Positions 9,204 through 19,754 are shown, numbered from the stretch's first letter. The stretch: DNA of 51,386 bases from Muribaculum sp. (GCA_023667055.1 JAMPAV010000001.1:405912-457297), one strand, 5' to 3'. Notes: a model not told the origin generated them from the sequence alone. Translations and numbers: made by a program.

Positions 9204-9211
9204 TAACTTTG
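9204..9211 (+). promoter_or_regulatory. -7 box of the helicase gene
   Basis: TAACTTTG at 9204-9211 matches TAnnTTTG and is followed by GCA, 26 nt before the start codon at 9237. The -33 region falls in the preceding terminator hairpin and has no clear TTTG. Confidence 0.6.
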
Positions 9212-9236
9212 CATTTTAATCAGTACAATATAGATC

Positions 9237-11126
9237 ATGAGTTTCGAAGAATTGGGCGTGGAGCCACGTCTGCTTAAAGCGATAGAGGAATTGGGTTTTG
9301 AAAATCCTATGCCCATACAGGAGTTGGTCATTCCACATCTGATACAAAAGGAGGGTGACGTTGTGGGTCTTGCACAGACAGGAACCGGAAAAACGGCTGC
9401 CTTCGGTCTGCCGTTGCTTCAGCGTATAGATGAGGAAAGTGAGGCCACTCAGGCGCTGGTGATAGCGCCCACCAGGGAATTGTGCCTTCAGATTGCAGGC
9501 GATCTTGCCGATTTCGCCAAGTTTATGGACCACGTTAAGATCATCCCGGTATATGGAGGTAGCAGCATTGAATCGCAAATACGCGCCATAAAAAAGGGCA
9601 CTCAGGTTATTGTGGCTACTCCCGGACGCCTCATTGATTTGATAAAGAGGGGAGTGGTAAAACTCGACAATGTCAATACTGTGATTCTTGATGAGGCTGA
9701 TGAAATGCTCAACATGGGTTTCATCGATGACATCAACGAAATACTTTCGCATGTGCCGGAAAATCGCAAGATGCTGATGTTCTCTGCCACTATGCCGAAA
9801 GAGATAGCGGCGATTGCTCGTAATTTCATGAGAGATCCGGTGGAGTTTGTGGCAGGAAATAAAAATGAGGGTGCCAAGAATGTAAAGCACATCTATTATA
9901 TGGTTAAGGCTCAGGATAAATATCTTGCACTTAAGCGTGTGGCTGATAATAATCCTGACATTTATGGTATTATCTTCTGTCGCACCAAACGCGAGACTCA
10001 GGAGATTGCTGATAAATTGATAGCCGACGGCTATAATGCCGATTGCCTGCATGGTGATCTCTCGCAGGCCCAGCGCGACCTTGCCATGAAGAAGTTCCGC
10101 GACCATGTCACTCAGTTGCTTGTGGCCACGGATGTGGCTGCGCGCGGTCTTGATGTCGATGATCTGACACATGTGATCAACTATGGTTTGCCCGATGACG
10201 TCGCTGTCTATACTCACCGTTCGGGCCGAACTGGACGTGCTAATAAAACAGGCGTATCTGTGGCAATCATTCACTCACGTGAAAAGGGAAAACTTCGTGA
10301 GATAGAAAAGCGTATCGGTAAGGAATTTGAATATAAGAAGGTCCCCACTCCGGATCATATTATTGAAAAGCAGATATATCATCTTGCCGACCGTATTGAA
10401 AGGGTTGAGGTCGATGACGAGCAGATACAGCGATTCTTGCCGGGTGTACGCAAGAAATTGGAATGGCTGTCTGAAGAGGATCTCCTTAAACGGGTGCTGT
10501 CGCTTGAATTCAACCGTCTGCTTGAATATTACCGCGATATGCCTGATATAGACTTGAATGCCTCTTCCAAGGGCGACCGAAAAGAAAGAAAGGAGAAAGA
10601 AGGAAAGGGCGGGCGTAAAACGTCTGGAGGACGTCAATCAGATGGCGATAAAGACCGTCGCACTGCCGAAGATGGATTTGAGCGTCTGATGGTGAATATA
10701 GGCAAGGCACAGGGATTCTTCCCGGGCAACCTCATGGAACTTGTCAACCGCTCCGTGGTGGGTGCGAAACCGGAAATCGGACGTATCGACCTCATGCCGG
10801 AATATACACTTTTCGATGTGAGGAAGAAGGATGCCCGTAAAGTGGTGGATGCCCTCCGTAATGCCGACTTCTTTGGCAGAAAAGTACGTGCTGAATTTGC
10901 CACTGACCGCGATTATGCCCGCGAAGCAAAGGACCGGCAAAAGAAAAAGAAACTTAAGGAAGAGAAAAACGCCCGCACCGACTATGAAATGTCTCTTGGT
11001 AAGAAAGCCGTGAAGTCCAAAAAGAAAGATAAAAAAGACAAAAAGGAGAAGAAAAAAGATATTAAAGGCAGCGCTGCCAAACCAAAATACAACGGCAATT
11101 ATGATATATTCAAAAAAAATTCTTAA
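9237..11126 (+). CDS. DEAD-box RNA helicase with DbpA-type RNA-binding domain
   Basis: An ATP-dependent RNA helicase of the DeaD/CsdA type, which acts in ribosome assembly and mRNA remodelling, especially in the cold. The order is Q motif (FENPMPIQ), AQTGTGKT near residue 45, PTREL, DEAD near 151, SAT near 182, then HRSGRTGR near 326. Residues about 485-550 form a DbpA/CsdA-type RNA-recognition domain (GFERLMVNIGKAQGF). Residues 445-480 and 560-629 are low-complexity and very lysine-rich, probably a disordered RNA-binding tail. It overlaps the DUF3256 gene by 26 bp. Whether it is the true orthologue of deaD cannot be decided here, so no symbol is given. Confidence 0.95.
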   Translation: MSFEELGVEPRLLKAIEELGFENPMPIQELVIPHLIQKEGDVVGLAQTGTGKTAAFGLPLLQRIDEESEATQALVIAPTRELCLQIAGDLADFAKFMDHVKIIPVYGGSSIESQIRAIKKGTQVIVATPGRLIDLIKRGVVKLDNVNTVILDEADEMLNMGFIDDINEILSHVPENRKMLMFSATMPKEIAAIARNFMRDPVEFVAGNKNEGAKNVKHIYYMVKAQDKYLALKRVADNNPDIYGIIFCRTKRETQEIADKLIADGYNADCLHGDLSQAQRDLAMKKFRDHVTQLLVATDVAARGLDVDDLTHVINYGLPDDVAVYTHRSGRTGRANKTGVSVAIIHSREKGKLREIEKRIGKEFEYKKVPTPDHIIEKQIYHLADRIERVEVDDEQIQRFLPGVRKKLEWLSEEDLLKRVLSLEFNRLLEYYRDMPDIDLNASSKGDRKERKEKEGKGGRKTSGGRQSDGDKDRRTAEDGFERLMVNIGKAQGFFPGNLMELVNRSVVGAKPEIGRIDLMPEYTLFDVRKKDARKVVDALRNADFFGRKVRAEFATDRDYAREAKDRQKKKKLKEEKNARTDYEMSLGKKAVKSKKKDKKDKKEKKKDIKGSAAKPKYNGNYDIFKKNS

Positions 11127-11763
11127 TGTGATATTCCTGTGCTTTTGCTGTCTTGCCTCTTTTGCTGCCGGCTCACCGGAACCATTGAAAGCTGGCAAGG
11201 TATTTGCAGAAGCCCCTCTTGAGGTGCTTGATATGTTGCGTCCGAGCGTACGCCTTGATATGCTCGACTACTACACCCAGGCCGACAGTATCGTCACGGT
11301 ACAGAATGCTCTGGGCGGTGAAAGTAAGTTTCAGGTTGTGACTGATGATTACATCAAGGTTTTGGTCTCTCCGGTGTCAACACTCGAGATTAAGGTATTG
11401 CCATTTAAAGGTGGCAACATAGCCATGACGATATATACTGTGGGCGGCGACAGTATTGCGGCAGACTCAAAGGTGGATTTCTTCGATGCGGATTTGAAAC
11501 CTTTGCCCTTTGCTAATTTCCTGAAGGCTCCGGATCCAAGTTCCTTCTTTAATCTTAAGGGGACAGACATATCCAAAGATGATCTAAAGGAGTGGATGCC
11601 TTTTCAGACTGTAGGGTATTCCATCGGTCCCGGCGAGGCTCCTCTGATGATGGAGCTCACCATTCTATGCACTTTGCCCAATGAAACAAGAGAAAAACTA
11701 AAGGATATTATGATTCCAGTGAAAAAGGCAATCTGGACAGGCTCAAAATTCAAATTTAAATAG
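11101..11763 (+). CDS. DUF3256 family secreted protein
   Basis: A 220-residue protein with a signal peptide ([24 protein letters not shown]). It has the conserved start of DUF3256 proteins: a predicted mature chain beginning [29 protein letters not shown], cited here only as a pattern of Leu, Arg and Asp residues. The family is found in Bacteroidales and has no known function. The start codon lies inside the 3' end of the helicase gene, a 26-bp overlap in another frame, so translation is probably coupled. gltX follows 35 bp after the stop codon. The family call comes from recognition and not from a search. Confidence 0.8.
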   Translation: MIYSKKILNVIFLCFCCLASFAAGSPEPLKAGKVFAEAPLEVLDMLRPSVRLDMLDYYTQADSIVTVQNALGGESKFQVVTDDYIKVLVSPVSTLEIKVLPFKGGNIAMTIYTVGGDSIAADSKVDFFDADLKPLPFANFLKAPDPSSFFNLKGTDISKDDLKEWMPFQTVGYSIGPGEAPLMMELTILCTLPNETREKLKDIMIPVKKAIWTGSKFKFK

Positions 11764-11798
11764 TGACTTCCCCGATAACTCTGATTAAAACAATAATA

Positions 11799-13331
11799 AT
11801 GAAAAGAACTCGTGTAAGATTTGCTCCCTCTCCCACAGGTCCTCTCCACATCGGTGGAGTCCGCACCGCTCTCTACAATTATCTTTTTGCCCGCCAGAAT
11901 GGCGGCGACATGATTCTTCGCATCGAAGACACCGACAGCCGGCGTTTCGTGCCCGGAGCTGAGGATTACATCAACGAAAGCCTTAAGTGGCTCGGTATTG
12001 GCATTGATGAAGGTGTCAGGGAAGGTGGCGCATACGGTCCATACAAGCAAAGCGAGCGCCGCGACATTTATCGCAAATACGCCAAGCAGTTGCTTGATGA
12101 CGGCAAGGCATATATAGCTTTCGACTCCCCCGAAGAATTGGAGGCAGCGCGTGCCGAGCATCCAAATTTCCAATATGATGCACATACCCGCATGAATATG
12201 CGAAACTCTCTGACACTGCTGGCTGAAGAAGTGAAGCGTCTCATCGATGAGGGTAATCAATATGTGGTGCGTATTAAGATCGAACCCGATGTGGATGTGC
12301 ATGTCAATGACCTCATTCGAGGTGAGGTCGTGATAAATTCTAATATTCTCGACGATAAAGTCCTTTATAAGAGTGCCGATGATCTTCCCACATATCATCT
12401 TGCCAACATTGTGGATGATCATCTGATGGAGGTGACCCATGTGATTCGTGGTGAGGAATGGCTCCCTTCGGCTCCTCTTCACGTGCTTCTTTACCGCGCT
12501 CTCGGATGGGAAGACTCTATGCCTCAGTTCGTGCATCTCCCGTTGCTCCTCAAGCCGGTCGGAAATGGTAAACTCTCAAAACGCGATGGCGACAAACTTG
12601 GTTTCCCGGTTTTCCCTCTTGAGTGGCATGACCCTGCAAGTGGAGAAGTCTCTTCAGGATATCGTGAGAAAGGGTATCTCCCCGAAGCTGTGGTGAATTT
12701 CCTGGCTCTTCTCGGATGGAATCCCGGCGATGACTCTGAAATCATGAGTATGGATGAGCTTATAAGGAAATTTTCTTTCGAACATTGCTCGAAAGCCGGC
12801 GCAAAGTTCGACTATAAGAAGGGAATTTGGTTCAACCATGAGTATCTGATGCGTATGGACGACATGGCGCTCGCCGAACTCTTCATGCCCATACTCAAGG
12901 AAAAACTTGCCGAGGTCGGTAAGTCGGCAGATGATTTCGGAATGGATTATGTAGCCAAAGCCGTCGGCATGGTGAAAGGTCGCATAGAGTTTGTCCAGGA
13001 CTTGTGGACTCAGGGTGACTTCTTTTTCCTTGCTCCAACATCATACGCTGAAAAGGATGTGAAGAAACGCTGGCAAGAAGATACCCCGCGCATCATGGAA
13101 GAACTTTGCGGAGTGCTTGAGGGCATAGATGATATGTCGTCGGCCAACGCTGAGAAGATTGTTCTCGACTGGATTGCCTCCAAAGGCTACCATCTTGGCA
13201 ATGTGATGAATGCCTTCCGTCTTGCTGTGGTCGGCGCCTGCCGTGGCCCGCACATGTTCGACATCACTGAACTTATGCCTAAGTCAGAAGTTCTGGCTCG
13301 TGTCAAAGCGGCCGTCGCATCTTTGGGATAA
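11799..13331 (+). CDS. gltX: Glutamyl-tRNA synthetase
   Basis: A class I aminoacyl-tRNA synthetase that charges tRNA-Glu in the cytoplasm. The HIGH signature is in [11 protein letters not shown] (about residues 10-20), and the KMSKS counterpart is KLSKRDGD near residue 257. The 510-residue length suits the family (470-510). ATG 11799 ([14 protein letters not shown]) was chosen over the in-frame GTG at 11763, which would add 12 residues absent from other GluRS proteins. It is probably in one transcript with the helicase and DUF3256 genes. Confidence 0.97.
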   Translation: MKRTRVRFAPSPTGPLHIGGVRTALYNYLFARQNGGDMILRIEDTDSRRFVPGAEDYINESLKWLGIGIDEGVREGGAYGPYKQSERRDIYRKYAKQLLDDGKAYIAFDSPEELEAARAEHPNFQYDAHTRMNMRNSLTLLAEEVKRLIDEGNQYVVRIKIEPDVDVHVNDLIRGEVVINSNILDDKVLYKSADDLPTYHLANIVDDHLMEVTHVIRGEEWLPSAPLHVLLYRALGWEDSMPQFVHLPLLLKPVGNGKLSKRDGDKLGFPVFPLEWHDPASGEVSSGYREKGYLPEAVVNFLALLGWNPGDDSEIMSMDELIRKFSFEHCSKAGAKFDYKKGIWFNHEYLMRMDDMALAELFMPILKEKLAEVGKSADDFGMDYVAKAVGMVKGRIEFVQDLWTQGDFFFLAPTSYAEKDVKKRWQEDTPRIMEELCGVLEGIDDMSSANAEKIVLDWIASKGYHLGNVMNAFRLAVVGACRGPHMFDITELMPKSEVLARVKAAVASLG

Positions 13332-13430
13332 TGTTAAAATAGGGTTTCACCGAAACAAAATGCGATTAAAATTCGTTAAAACATTATATATTGTCTTGTT
13401 TGAATGATAATAACAATTAAATAAATCAAC

Positions 13431-15284
13431 ATGAAGAAACTTTTACTGGCCACATTGATAGCGGCTGCTTTCTCGGCCAATGCCGAGCCCGTGGATTTCT
13501 CATACGCTCAAGACGCTGTGAATTTCTATGGATTGTCAGATACCCCGCAGACTTACGATGTGGCGATTTTTCTGCCCGGAGATGAGTTTGAAGGTTGCAA
13601 GGTGACTGCAATTAAGGTGCCTGTCTATGCGGCTTCAGGTATTGACAACTATGCCTCTCCAAAGGTATGGCTCTCGTCCAAACTCGCTCTCAGCGGTGGA
13701 AGCAATAATGCCGATATTGCTTCCTACGATGTGGAGATTACATCTGATGGATCTTTGGGCTATATCAATCATTCTCTTCCTCAGGAATATACAATTACGC
13801 AAAGTGGTGTCTATGTGGGCTATAGCTTTACAGTAACAGCCCTTGACGAAAGCACAACCTATCCGTTTGCTCTTTGTTCCGGCAGTAATTCAAATTCTCT
13901 TTTCATTCATGGCAGCAAGTCGCTGACGAATTGGACCAATGTCAATGCTTCTGACGGACTGTCGAGCGCCTTGACTGTTGCATTGGAAAATGTCAATCTT
14001 CCGGAAAGCAATGTCTCCTTCGTCTCCGCTCCCGCCACTTTTCTTGCTGCTGTAGGAAAGCCGGGTATTATCCCTGTCACTCTTAACACTTCTGCAAATA
14101 AATCAGTGACTTCTTTGGATTTTGAATGTGTACTGGCCGGCAATTCATATACTTGTCATTATGATTTGCCTACAGCTGTTCCCGCATCATACGGAGAAAA
14201 TTTCAGTGCAAATGTAGAGATTCCGGCGCTTGATGAAAAATTACTTGAGAATATCACTCTTAAGGTTGTCAAAGTCAATGGTGTGGAGAATGTCTCTGAG
14301 TCGAATGTGGCCACTTTGCAATATGGTGTGGTGGCTTGGGTGCCTGAGCATCAGTCGTTGATGGAAGAATTCACTTGCACCAAGTGTGGATATTGCACAC
14401 GCGGATATGCCGCTCTCGAATATATAAAGGAAAACTATCCTGAATTTATTTGTGTGTCATACCACAACAATATGCAGGGTACTGATCCTATGACCGTAAC
14501 TTCCAACTATCCGGTGTCGGTACCGGGCAATCCCTCGGCGGCCCTCAACAGAACACTCGTTGGTATTGATCCCTATTATGGCACTGAGTCTTACAATTCT
14601 ATCCTCCCTGTGGTAGGCGACATTATGGCTCAGAATGCCCTGAGCACTCCCTGGGATATCAAGTTGAGCCATAAGTGGATTGATGATGACAATGTAGTCG
14701 CTGATGTTGAAGTTGCAAATGTGCTCGGTTTTGAATCCGGTAATTACAAGATTGGTTATCTCCTTGTATGCGACGGCCTGTCCGGAACTGGTTCTTCCTG
14801 GCTTCAGACTAATTATTATAACTCTTACTCTCCATCTGAGCAATATATACCTCAGCTTAACAATTTCTGCAGTGGCGGTATTTATGGAAAACGTTCTGTA
14901 AAGGATCTCGTTTATAATGACGTTGTAATATCTGTAGATGGTTATACCGGTGTCGGCAACAGCATCCCATCCGCATTGGAGGCTGAGACCTGGACAAGCC
15001 ATAGCCAAACTTGGGATCTTTCTAAAATAAAATCTACTCTTCTTCCCGACAAGAACAAACTCCGTATTGTGGCATTCGTGCTCGACAAATATGGCGAGGT
15101 CCTTAACTGTGTGAAGGAAGACGTGAAGGATTTCGGAATGACAGGTGTGGATAATGTTAATGTCGAAAATGCTGATGCCCCTGTGGAATACTACAACCTT
15201 AGCGGTGTGAAAGTCTCCAATCCTTCAAATGGCATCTTCATCCGCCGTCAGGGTGGTAAGGCTGAGAAGGTGGTCATACGTTGA
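13431..15284 (+). CDS. Omp28-like secreted thioredoxin-fold protein
   Basis: A signal peptide (MKKLLLATLIAAAFSANA) precedes about 280 residues of beta-rich sequence. A thioredoxin-like Omp28-type domain starts near residue 303 with LMEEFTCTKCGYCTRG. It has a CxxCxxC pattern where thioredoxins have CxxC, so a redox or metal-binding role is possible. The last 35 residues (EYYNLSGVKVSNPSNGIFIR then RRQGG, ending KVVIR) form the C-terminal tail typical of type IX-secreted proteins in this order. It is a single gene with its own terminator at 15307-15333. The function of Omp28 proteins is not well defined; surface exposure is inferred. Confidence 0.85.
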   Translation: MKKLLLATLIAAAFSANAEPVDFSYAQDAVNFYGLSDTPQTYDVAIFLPGDEFEGCKVTAIKVPVYAASGIDNYASPKVWLSSKLALSGGSNNADIASYDVEITSDGSLGYINHSLPQEYTITQSGVYVGYSFTVTALDESTTYPFALCSGSNSNSLFIHGSKSLTNWTNVNASDGLSSALTVALENVNLPESNVSFVSAPATFLAAVGKPGIIPVTLNTSANKSVTSLDFECVLAGNSYTCHYDLPTAVPASYGENFSANVEIPALDEKLLENITLKVVKVNGVENVSESNVATLQYGVVAWVPEHQSLMEEFTCTKCGYCTRGYAALEYIKENYPEFICVSYHNNMQGTDPMTVTSNYPVSVPGNPSAALNRTLVGIDPYYGTESYNSILPVVGDIMAQNALSTPWDIKLSHKWIDDDNVVADVEVANVLGFESGNYKIGYLLVCDGLSGTGSSWLQTNYYNSYSPSEQYIPQLNNFCSGGIYGKRSVKDLVYNDVVISVDGYTGVGNSIPSALEAETWTSHSQTWDLSKIKSTLLPDKNKLRIVAFVLDKYGEVLNCVKEDVKDFGMTGVDNVNVENADAPVEYYNLSGVKVSNPSNGIFIRRQGGKAEKVVIR

Positions 15285-15306
15285 CACGGTTTCATGTAAT
15301 AATATC

Positions 15307-15333
15307 GGGCGCGAATTTTTCGCGCCCTTTTTT
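15307..15333 (+). terminator. Rho-independent terminator after the Omp28-like gene
   Basis: Stem gggcgcgaa (15307-15315) pairs with ttcgcgccc (15319-15327), followed by six T. It begins 22 nt after the stop codon. Confidence 0.9.
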
Positions 15334-15364
15334 GAAACATATTGTATTATTTTTCGTTATAATA

Positions 15365-15395
15365 TTGTGAATGTGAAAAATTATGCTTAATTTTG
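15365..15395 (+). promoter_or_regulatory. Promoter of the pseudouridine synthase gene
   Basis: TTG at 15365-15367 and TAATTTTG at 15388-15395 are 20 nt apart and fit the Bacteroidota consensus. They leave a leader of about 115 nt before the start at 15519, in which no known riboswitch or small gene was seen. Confidence 0.6.
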
Positions 15396-15518
15396 CACCC
15401 AATATAAACAATAAATTTACAATATCGCGATAATCAACTCATCTGGCATTTAAATCGTGCATTCTTTGCATTGTATAATTGGCAGCGATGCCATAAGCCA
15501 TTAATTTAACTCATCAAA

Positions 15519-16901
15519 ATGGAAGAAAAGAAACCTAAACGACCGAGAATCGGTGCTTTGCCTACAAGTACGGAAAACACGCGCAACGAATCTTATCAGT
15601 CAAGACCTTATCGAGGCACCGAACGCCCCGATTTCCAACAGCGTGGATTCACTCCGCGTCCTCGCACACCATATCAGCAGGAAAACGGTTATGCTCCGCA
15701 GCAGCGTCCTGCTTATCAGCAGCGTCAGAACAGTTACTCCGGCTATAACAGCTATAATGGCTACAATGCAAATCGCAATGCCGATCAGCAGGATGCCGAT
15801 CATCCGACCGGTTATCGTCCTCGGCAAAATTCCTACGGCAGCAACAATAATCGAAACTATAACGGCTATAATAACTACAACGGCTACAACTCCCGCAATA
15901 ACGATTCCCGTCAGGATGGCACTGATTCGCGTCAGGACGGTTTCCGTCCACGTTCCAACGGATATGGCTCGCAGCAGAACGGTTATCAGAAGCAAGGCGG
16001 ATACCGTCAGAAAAATAATTCATACGGAAGCCAACAGGGCGGTTATCAGAAGCAGGGTGGTTACCAGAAACAAGGTGGATTCCAAAAGCGTCAGCAATTC
16101 GGTAAGCCCGGACAAAAACAGGGGCAGAAGTTTACTCCGCGCCCTCGCCGCATAGATTATGAACTCGAGGACTTCGATCCTAATGAACCGATCCGCCTCA
16201 ACAAGTTCATTGCAAACTCTGGCATCTGTTCCCGTCGTGAGGCTGATGAGAAAATTGCTGCCGGACAAGTCTCTGTCAATGACGTGGTAGTTACTGAACT
16301 CGGTACCAAGATAAATCGTTCTGATGTCGTCAAAATCGATGATAAGGTAGTCACTCCCGAAAAGAAATGTTATGTCCTCCTCAACAAACCGAAGGATTGC
16401 GTCACAACAAGCGACGACCCCAACGGACGTCTCACTGTGCTTGATGTTGTAAAGGGGGCCTGTCAGGAAAGAATTTACCCGGTGGGTCGTCTGGACCGCA
16501 ATACAACTGGCGTGCTTCTTCTTACCAATGATGGTGAACTCGCTTCCAAACTTACACATCCTAAGTTTGTCAAGAAGAAAATATATCATGTCTGGACCGA
16601 CAAGGATATTTCTGAGGAGGATATGCAGCGTATTGCCGATGGCATAGAACTCGAAGATGGCGAAATTCATGCTGACGCAATTTCATACGCCAATGAGACT
16701 GATAAAAATCAGGCCGGAATTGAGATCCACAGTGGACGCAACAGAATTGTACGCCGAATATTTGAACACCTTGGTTATAGGGTCACAAAGCTCGACCGTG
16801 TATATTTTGCCGGACTCACCAAGAAGAACCTTCCGCGTGGTCGTTGGCGCTATCTGACTCAGGAGGAGGTTAATTTCCTTCGCATGGGTTCTTTCGAATA
16901 A
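15519..16901 (+). CDS. RluB/RsuA-type 23S rRNA pseudouridine synthase with prion-like N-terminus
   Basis: Converts a uridine in rRNA to pseudouridine. The folded part occupies residues about 222-460. It has an S4 RNA-binding domain (IRLNKFIANSGICSRREADE), then a catalytic domain with GRLDRNTTGVLLL carrying the essential Asp near 326, and a typical end (RGRWRYLTQEEV). Residues 1-220 are low-complexity, built of Gln, Asn, Gly, Tyr, Ser and Arg (for example SYNGYNANRN and GGYQKQGGYQKQGG), and are probably disordered. The usual family length is 240-300 residues, so this extension nearly doubles the protein. Long RNA-binding extensions occur on this enzyme in Bacteroidota. The target uridine cannot be assigned from sequence. 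Confidence 0.92.
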   Translation: MEEKKPKRPRIGALPTSTENTRNESYQSRPYRGTERPDFQQRGFTPRPRTPYQQENGYAPQQRPAYQQRQNSYSGYNSYNGYNANRNADQQDADHPTGYRPRQNSYGSNNNRNYNGYNNYNGYNSRNNDSRQDGTDSRQDGFRPRSNGYGSQQNGYQKQGGYRQKNNSYGSQQGGYQKQGGYQKQGGFQKRQQFGKPGQKQGQKFTPRPRRIDYELEDFDPNEPIRLNKFIANSGICSRREADEKIAAGQVSVNDVVVTELGTKINRSDVVKIDDKVVTPEKKCYVLLNKPKDCVTTSDDPNGRLTVLDVVKGACQERIYPVGRLDRNTTGVLLLTNDGELASKLTHPKFVKKKIYHVWTDKDISEEDMQRIADGIELEDGEIHADAISYANETDKNQAGIEIHSGRNRIVRRIFEHLGYRVTKLDRVYFAGLTKKNLPRGRWRYLTQEEVNFLRMGSFE

Positions 16902-16927
16902 TATTAAAATGAGACATGTCTAATCTT

Positions 16928-16967
16928 GATTCATCAAGATTCATCAAGATTAAACACGATTCATCAT
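16928..16967. repeat. 10-bp repeat array before asnS
   Basis: Four consecutive 10-bp units start at 16928, 16938, 16948 and 16958: gattcatcaa twice, gattaaacac, gattcatcat. The array lies between the pseudouridine synthase stop (16901) and the asnS start (16991). It differs from the other junction arrays, which have a 7-bp period. Confidence 0.75.
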
Positions 16968-16990
16968 GAATTAGATATATTTATATCATC

Positions 16991-18388
16991 ATGCAACAAA
17001 TTAAACGAACAACAGTTAAAGCCCTTCTTGCCGACCCCGAAAAATATATCGGAAAGGAGGTTGACGTCAAAGGTTGGGTCCGTACTCGTCGTGGCAATAA
17101 AAACGTTGCTTTTATTGCCCTCAATGACGGCACCACAATCAAGAATGTTCAGATTGTGGTGGATTTTGCCAAATTGCCCGAAGAGACATTGAAAGATGTC
17201 ACTACCGGTGCTTCTCTTCATGTGCAAGGTCAGGCGGTCGCTTCGCAAGGTAAAGGTCAGGTCATTGAGATTCAAGCTGATGAGCTTGAAGTGTATGGAA
17301 AGGCTGACCCCGCTGAATACCCTCTGCAGAAAAAAGGACATTCTCTCGAGTTCCTTCGGGAGATAGCACATCTGCGTCCTCGCACCAATACTTTTGGTGC
17401 TGTGCTTCGCATTCGCCATGCTTTGGCATTTGCGATCCACAAGTTTTTCAACGATAAAGGCTTCTATTATTTCCATACCCCCCTCATCACCGCTTCTGAT
17501 TGCGAAGGTGCCGGTGCTCAATTTCAGGTGACAACTCTGCCTCTCGACAATCTCCCTCTCGGTGAAGATGGAAAGCCCGATTATTCTCAGGACTTCTTTG
17601 GAAAGATGGCTTCCCTAACTGTCAGCGGACAACTTGAGGGTGAACTTGGTGCCACTGCCCTTGGCTGCATCTATACTTTCGGCCCTACTTTCCGGGCTGA
17701 AAATTCAAACACTCCGCGTCATCTTTCTGAGTTCTGGATGATTGAACCCGAAATGGCATTCTATGAGATAGAAGACAATATGGACCTTGCCGAAGAATTT
17801 GTGAAATTCTGCATCTCTTATGCCCTTGAGAATTGTCGCGATGACATTGAGTTCCTTGCGGAGCATTTCGACAAGGATCTTGTCGAACGTCTCAATTTTG
17901 TCATCAACAATGACTTTGTGCGTCTTCCCTACACCGAAGGTGTGAAGATTCTCGAGGAAAGTGGCAAGAAGTTTGAGTTCCCCGTGTATTGGGGTGTGGA
18001 CCTCGCTTCCGAACATGAACGCTATCTAGTGGAGGAGCATTTCAAGAAACCTGTGATTCTTACTGATTATCCTAAGGAAATCAAGGCTTTCTATATGAAA
18101 CTTAATGACGACGGAAAAACCGTAAGGGCCATGGACGTTCTTTTCCCAAAAATTGGCGAAATCATAGGCGGAAGCCAGCGCGAGGAAGACTATGATAAGT
18201 TGAAGCAGCGCATGGCCGACCAGGGGCTTGAAGGTATGGACTGGTATCTTGACACCCGCAAGTATGGCTCCGTGCCTCACAGTGGTTTCGGACTCGGTTT
18301 CGAACGCCTTATACTTTTCGTGACCGGAATGCAGAATATACGCGACGTAATTCCCTTCCCGAGGTATCCCAACAATTGCGAATTCTAA
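16991..18388 (+). CDS. asnS: Asparaginyl-tRNA synthetase
   Basis: A class IIb synthetase that charges tRNA-Asn. The N-terminal OB-fold anticodon-binding domain ([20 protein letters not shown]) is followed by the catalytic core. Motif 2 lies around [20 protein letters not shown] near residue 237. Motif 3 is [20 protein letters not shown] at the C-terminus, ending in RYPNNCEF as usual for AsnRS. The length of 465 residues is standard. The start follows a 10-bp repeat array. A DUF4105 gene begins 46 bp downstream, past a short stem at 18403-18421. Confidence 0.97.
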   Translation: MQQIKRTTVKALLADPEKYIGKEVDVKGWVRTRRGNKNVAFIALNDGTTIKNVQIVVDFAKLPEETLKDVTTGASLHVQGQAVASQGKGQVIEIQADELEVYGKADPAEYPLQKKGHSLEFLREIAHLRPRTNTFGAVLRIRHALAFAIHKFFNDKGFYYFHTPLITASDCEGAGAQFQVTTLPLDNLPLGEDGKPDYSQDFFGKMASLTVSGQLEGELGATALGCIYTFGPTFRAENSNTPRHLSEFWMIEPEMAFYEIEDNMDLAEEFVKFCISYALENCRDDIEFLAEHFDKDLVERLNFVINNDFVRLPYTEGVKILEESGKKFEFPVYWGVDLASEHERYLVEEHFKKPVILTDYPKEIKAFYMKLNDDGKTVRAMDVLFPKIGEIIGGSQREEDYDKLKQRMADQGLEGMDWYLDTRKYGSVPHSGFGLGFERLILFVTGMQNIRDVIPFPRYPNNCEF

Positions 18389-18402
18389 AATATCGGATGG
18401 AG

Positions 18403-18421
18403 TGACGGCCCCGTGCCGTCA
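18403..18421 (+). promoter_or_regulatory. Short hairpin between asnS and the DUF4105 gene
   Basis: Stem tgacggc (18403-18409) / gccgtca (18415-18421) with loop cccgt is followed by ttcctttgt. It is a weak terminator or attenuator: the T-run is broken, so partial read-through into the next gene is plausible. Confidence 0.45.
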
Positions 18422-18434
18422 TTCCTTTGTGTGT

Positions 18435-19727
18435 ATGCAAAGATTTCTTCTAATATTCGCATTCATATTTTCCCTCTTCTGCAGTGTGAAAGCTCAGGAG
18501 AGGACTGATTCTGCTGTCTGTTCCAATTCGGATGGCGGACCCCTTATTGTCAGTATGCTGACCTGCGCCCCCGGTCCTGACATTTATGAACTTTGCGGTC
18601 ATGCCGCACTCCGTATCCGCAATGAAAAGATGGACTCGGTATGGAACTATGGCATTTTTGACTTCACGGCCCCTAATTTTGTGTATAGATTCTGTAAGGG
18701 GCAGACGGATTACATGGTCTATGGATACGATTTCAGCCGTTTCATGCCGGCATATATGCGTCGCGGCTCAACTGTGACCGAACAGGTGCTGAATCTGACT
18801 CAGGAGGAGGCTGAAAACCTGAGACGAAAGCTACAGACAGAGGCTCTGCCGCAAAACAGAATCTATAGGTATAATTATGTCCTCGACAATTGTGCCACAC
18901 GTCCTTGGGAAAGAGTGAAAGAGTCAACGACTCGCAAAATTGTCATGCCCGACTCTCTTTACTTCACCACGTTTCGGAAGGAAATGAGATATTTCCACCG
19001 TAACTACCCATGGTATCAGTTTGGTATTGACCTCGCTCTCGGAAATGGTATCGACCGGCCAATTGGCAAAGACCGTGATATTTTTGCTCCTCCAATCCTT
19101 GCTGCAAAACTTTCTGAAGCTTCCATTGGTGGAGTTCCTTTGGTCAGGGAAGAGAATGTGATATTCCGTGGTTATCCGGATGCTACATTGCCGCCTACGC
19201 CATGGTATCAGACGCCCACTGCCATAGGCCTGTTGATGCTGCTCATAAGTATGGTGTCTATGTTTGTTTCGTTGGGTGCAAGTGTAATGTCAAGATATCC
19301 GGCTTGTGAGAAAATTATAAAAATCTGGATTTCGGCATACTTTTTGCTATGTGGAATAGGGGGATGTGTCATTACGTTCCTGGTATTCTGTTCTGAACAT
19401 GAAGCCACTTCTCCCAACTGGATTATTCTTTGGCTTAATCCTCTTCAACTTATCCCCGGGGTGGGGGTGTGGTTCAGACGATGGAGAATTCCTGTTGCAG
19501 TGATGGCTGTGTATGATTGGTTTGTCGGGCTGTATATGTTTTCAGTGTTCGTATGCCGTTACTTCATTCCTTTCTCGGTATATTTCTCACTTGCAGGTCA
19601 GGTGGCGAATCCCGCAGTCCTTTTCATGTCGCTTTGCCTTATTCCGCTGGCTTCAATTCTTCTGACGAAATTCCCGCTGCGCACGCCTTCTGTTCTCCCG
19701 GCAAAGAAAAATTATGTCCATCTTTAA
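18435..19727 (+). CDS. DUF4105 membrane protein, probable lipoprotein N-acyltransferase (Lnb-like)
   Basis: The DUF4105 family includes Lnb, described in Bacteroides as the enzyme that adds the third acyl chain to lipoproteins, replacing Lnt; this is from memory. The N-terminal signal MQRFLLIFAFIFSLFCSVKA leads to a periplasmic domain (about 20-260). That domain has ELCGHAALRI and YVLDNCATRPWE, whose His and Cys are the expected papain-like catalytic pair. The C-terminal third has about five membrane helices. ATG 18435 was preferred over GTG 18402 because it starts at the signal peptide. The gene is followed 27 bp later by a phosphatase-fold gene and then secA, so it sits in an export-related context. 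The family call is firm, the activity inferred. Confidence 0.82.
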   Translation: MQRFLLIFAFIFSLFCSVKAQERTDSAVCSNSDGGPLIVSMLTCAPGPDIYELCGHAALRIRNEKMDSVWNYGIFDFTAPNFVYRFCKGQTDYMVYGYDFSRFMPAYMRRGSTVTEQVLNLTQEEAENLRRKLQTEALPQNRIYRYNYVLDNCATRPWERVKESTTRKIVMPDSLYFTTFRKEMRYFHRNYPWYQFGIDLALGNGIDRPIGKDRDIFAPPILAAKLSEASIGGVPLVREENVIFRGYPDATLPPTPWYQTPTAIGLLMLLISMVSMFVSLGASVMSRYPACEKIIKIWISAYFLLCGIGGCVITFLVFCSEHEATSPNWIILWLNPLQLIPGVGVWFRRWRIPVAVMAVYDWFVGLYMFSVFVCRYFIPFSVYFSLAGQVANPAVLFMSLCLIPLASILLTKFPLRTPSVLPAKKNYVHL

Positions 19728-19754
19728 GATGACGGATGATTGTGATAATGTAAA

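Noticed and set aside
9216..10274. 352-codon minus-strand frame inside the helicase gene
   Set aside because: All helicase motifs are on the + strand; the antisense product has no recognisable features.
11604..12536. 310-codon minus-strand frame across DUF3256 and gltX
   Set aside because: Overlaps conserved gltX motifs in antisense; His/Ile-rich shadow.
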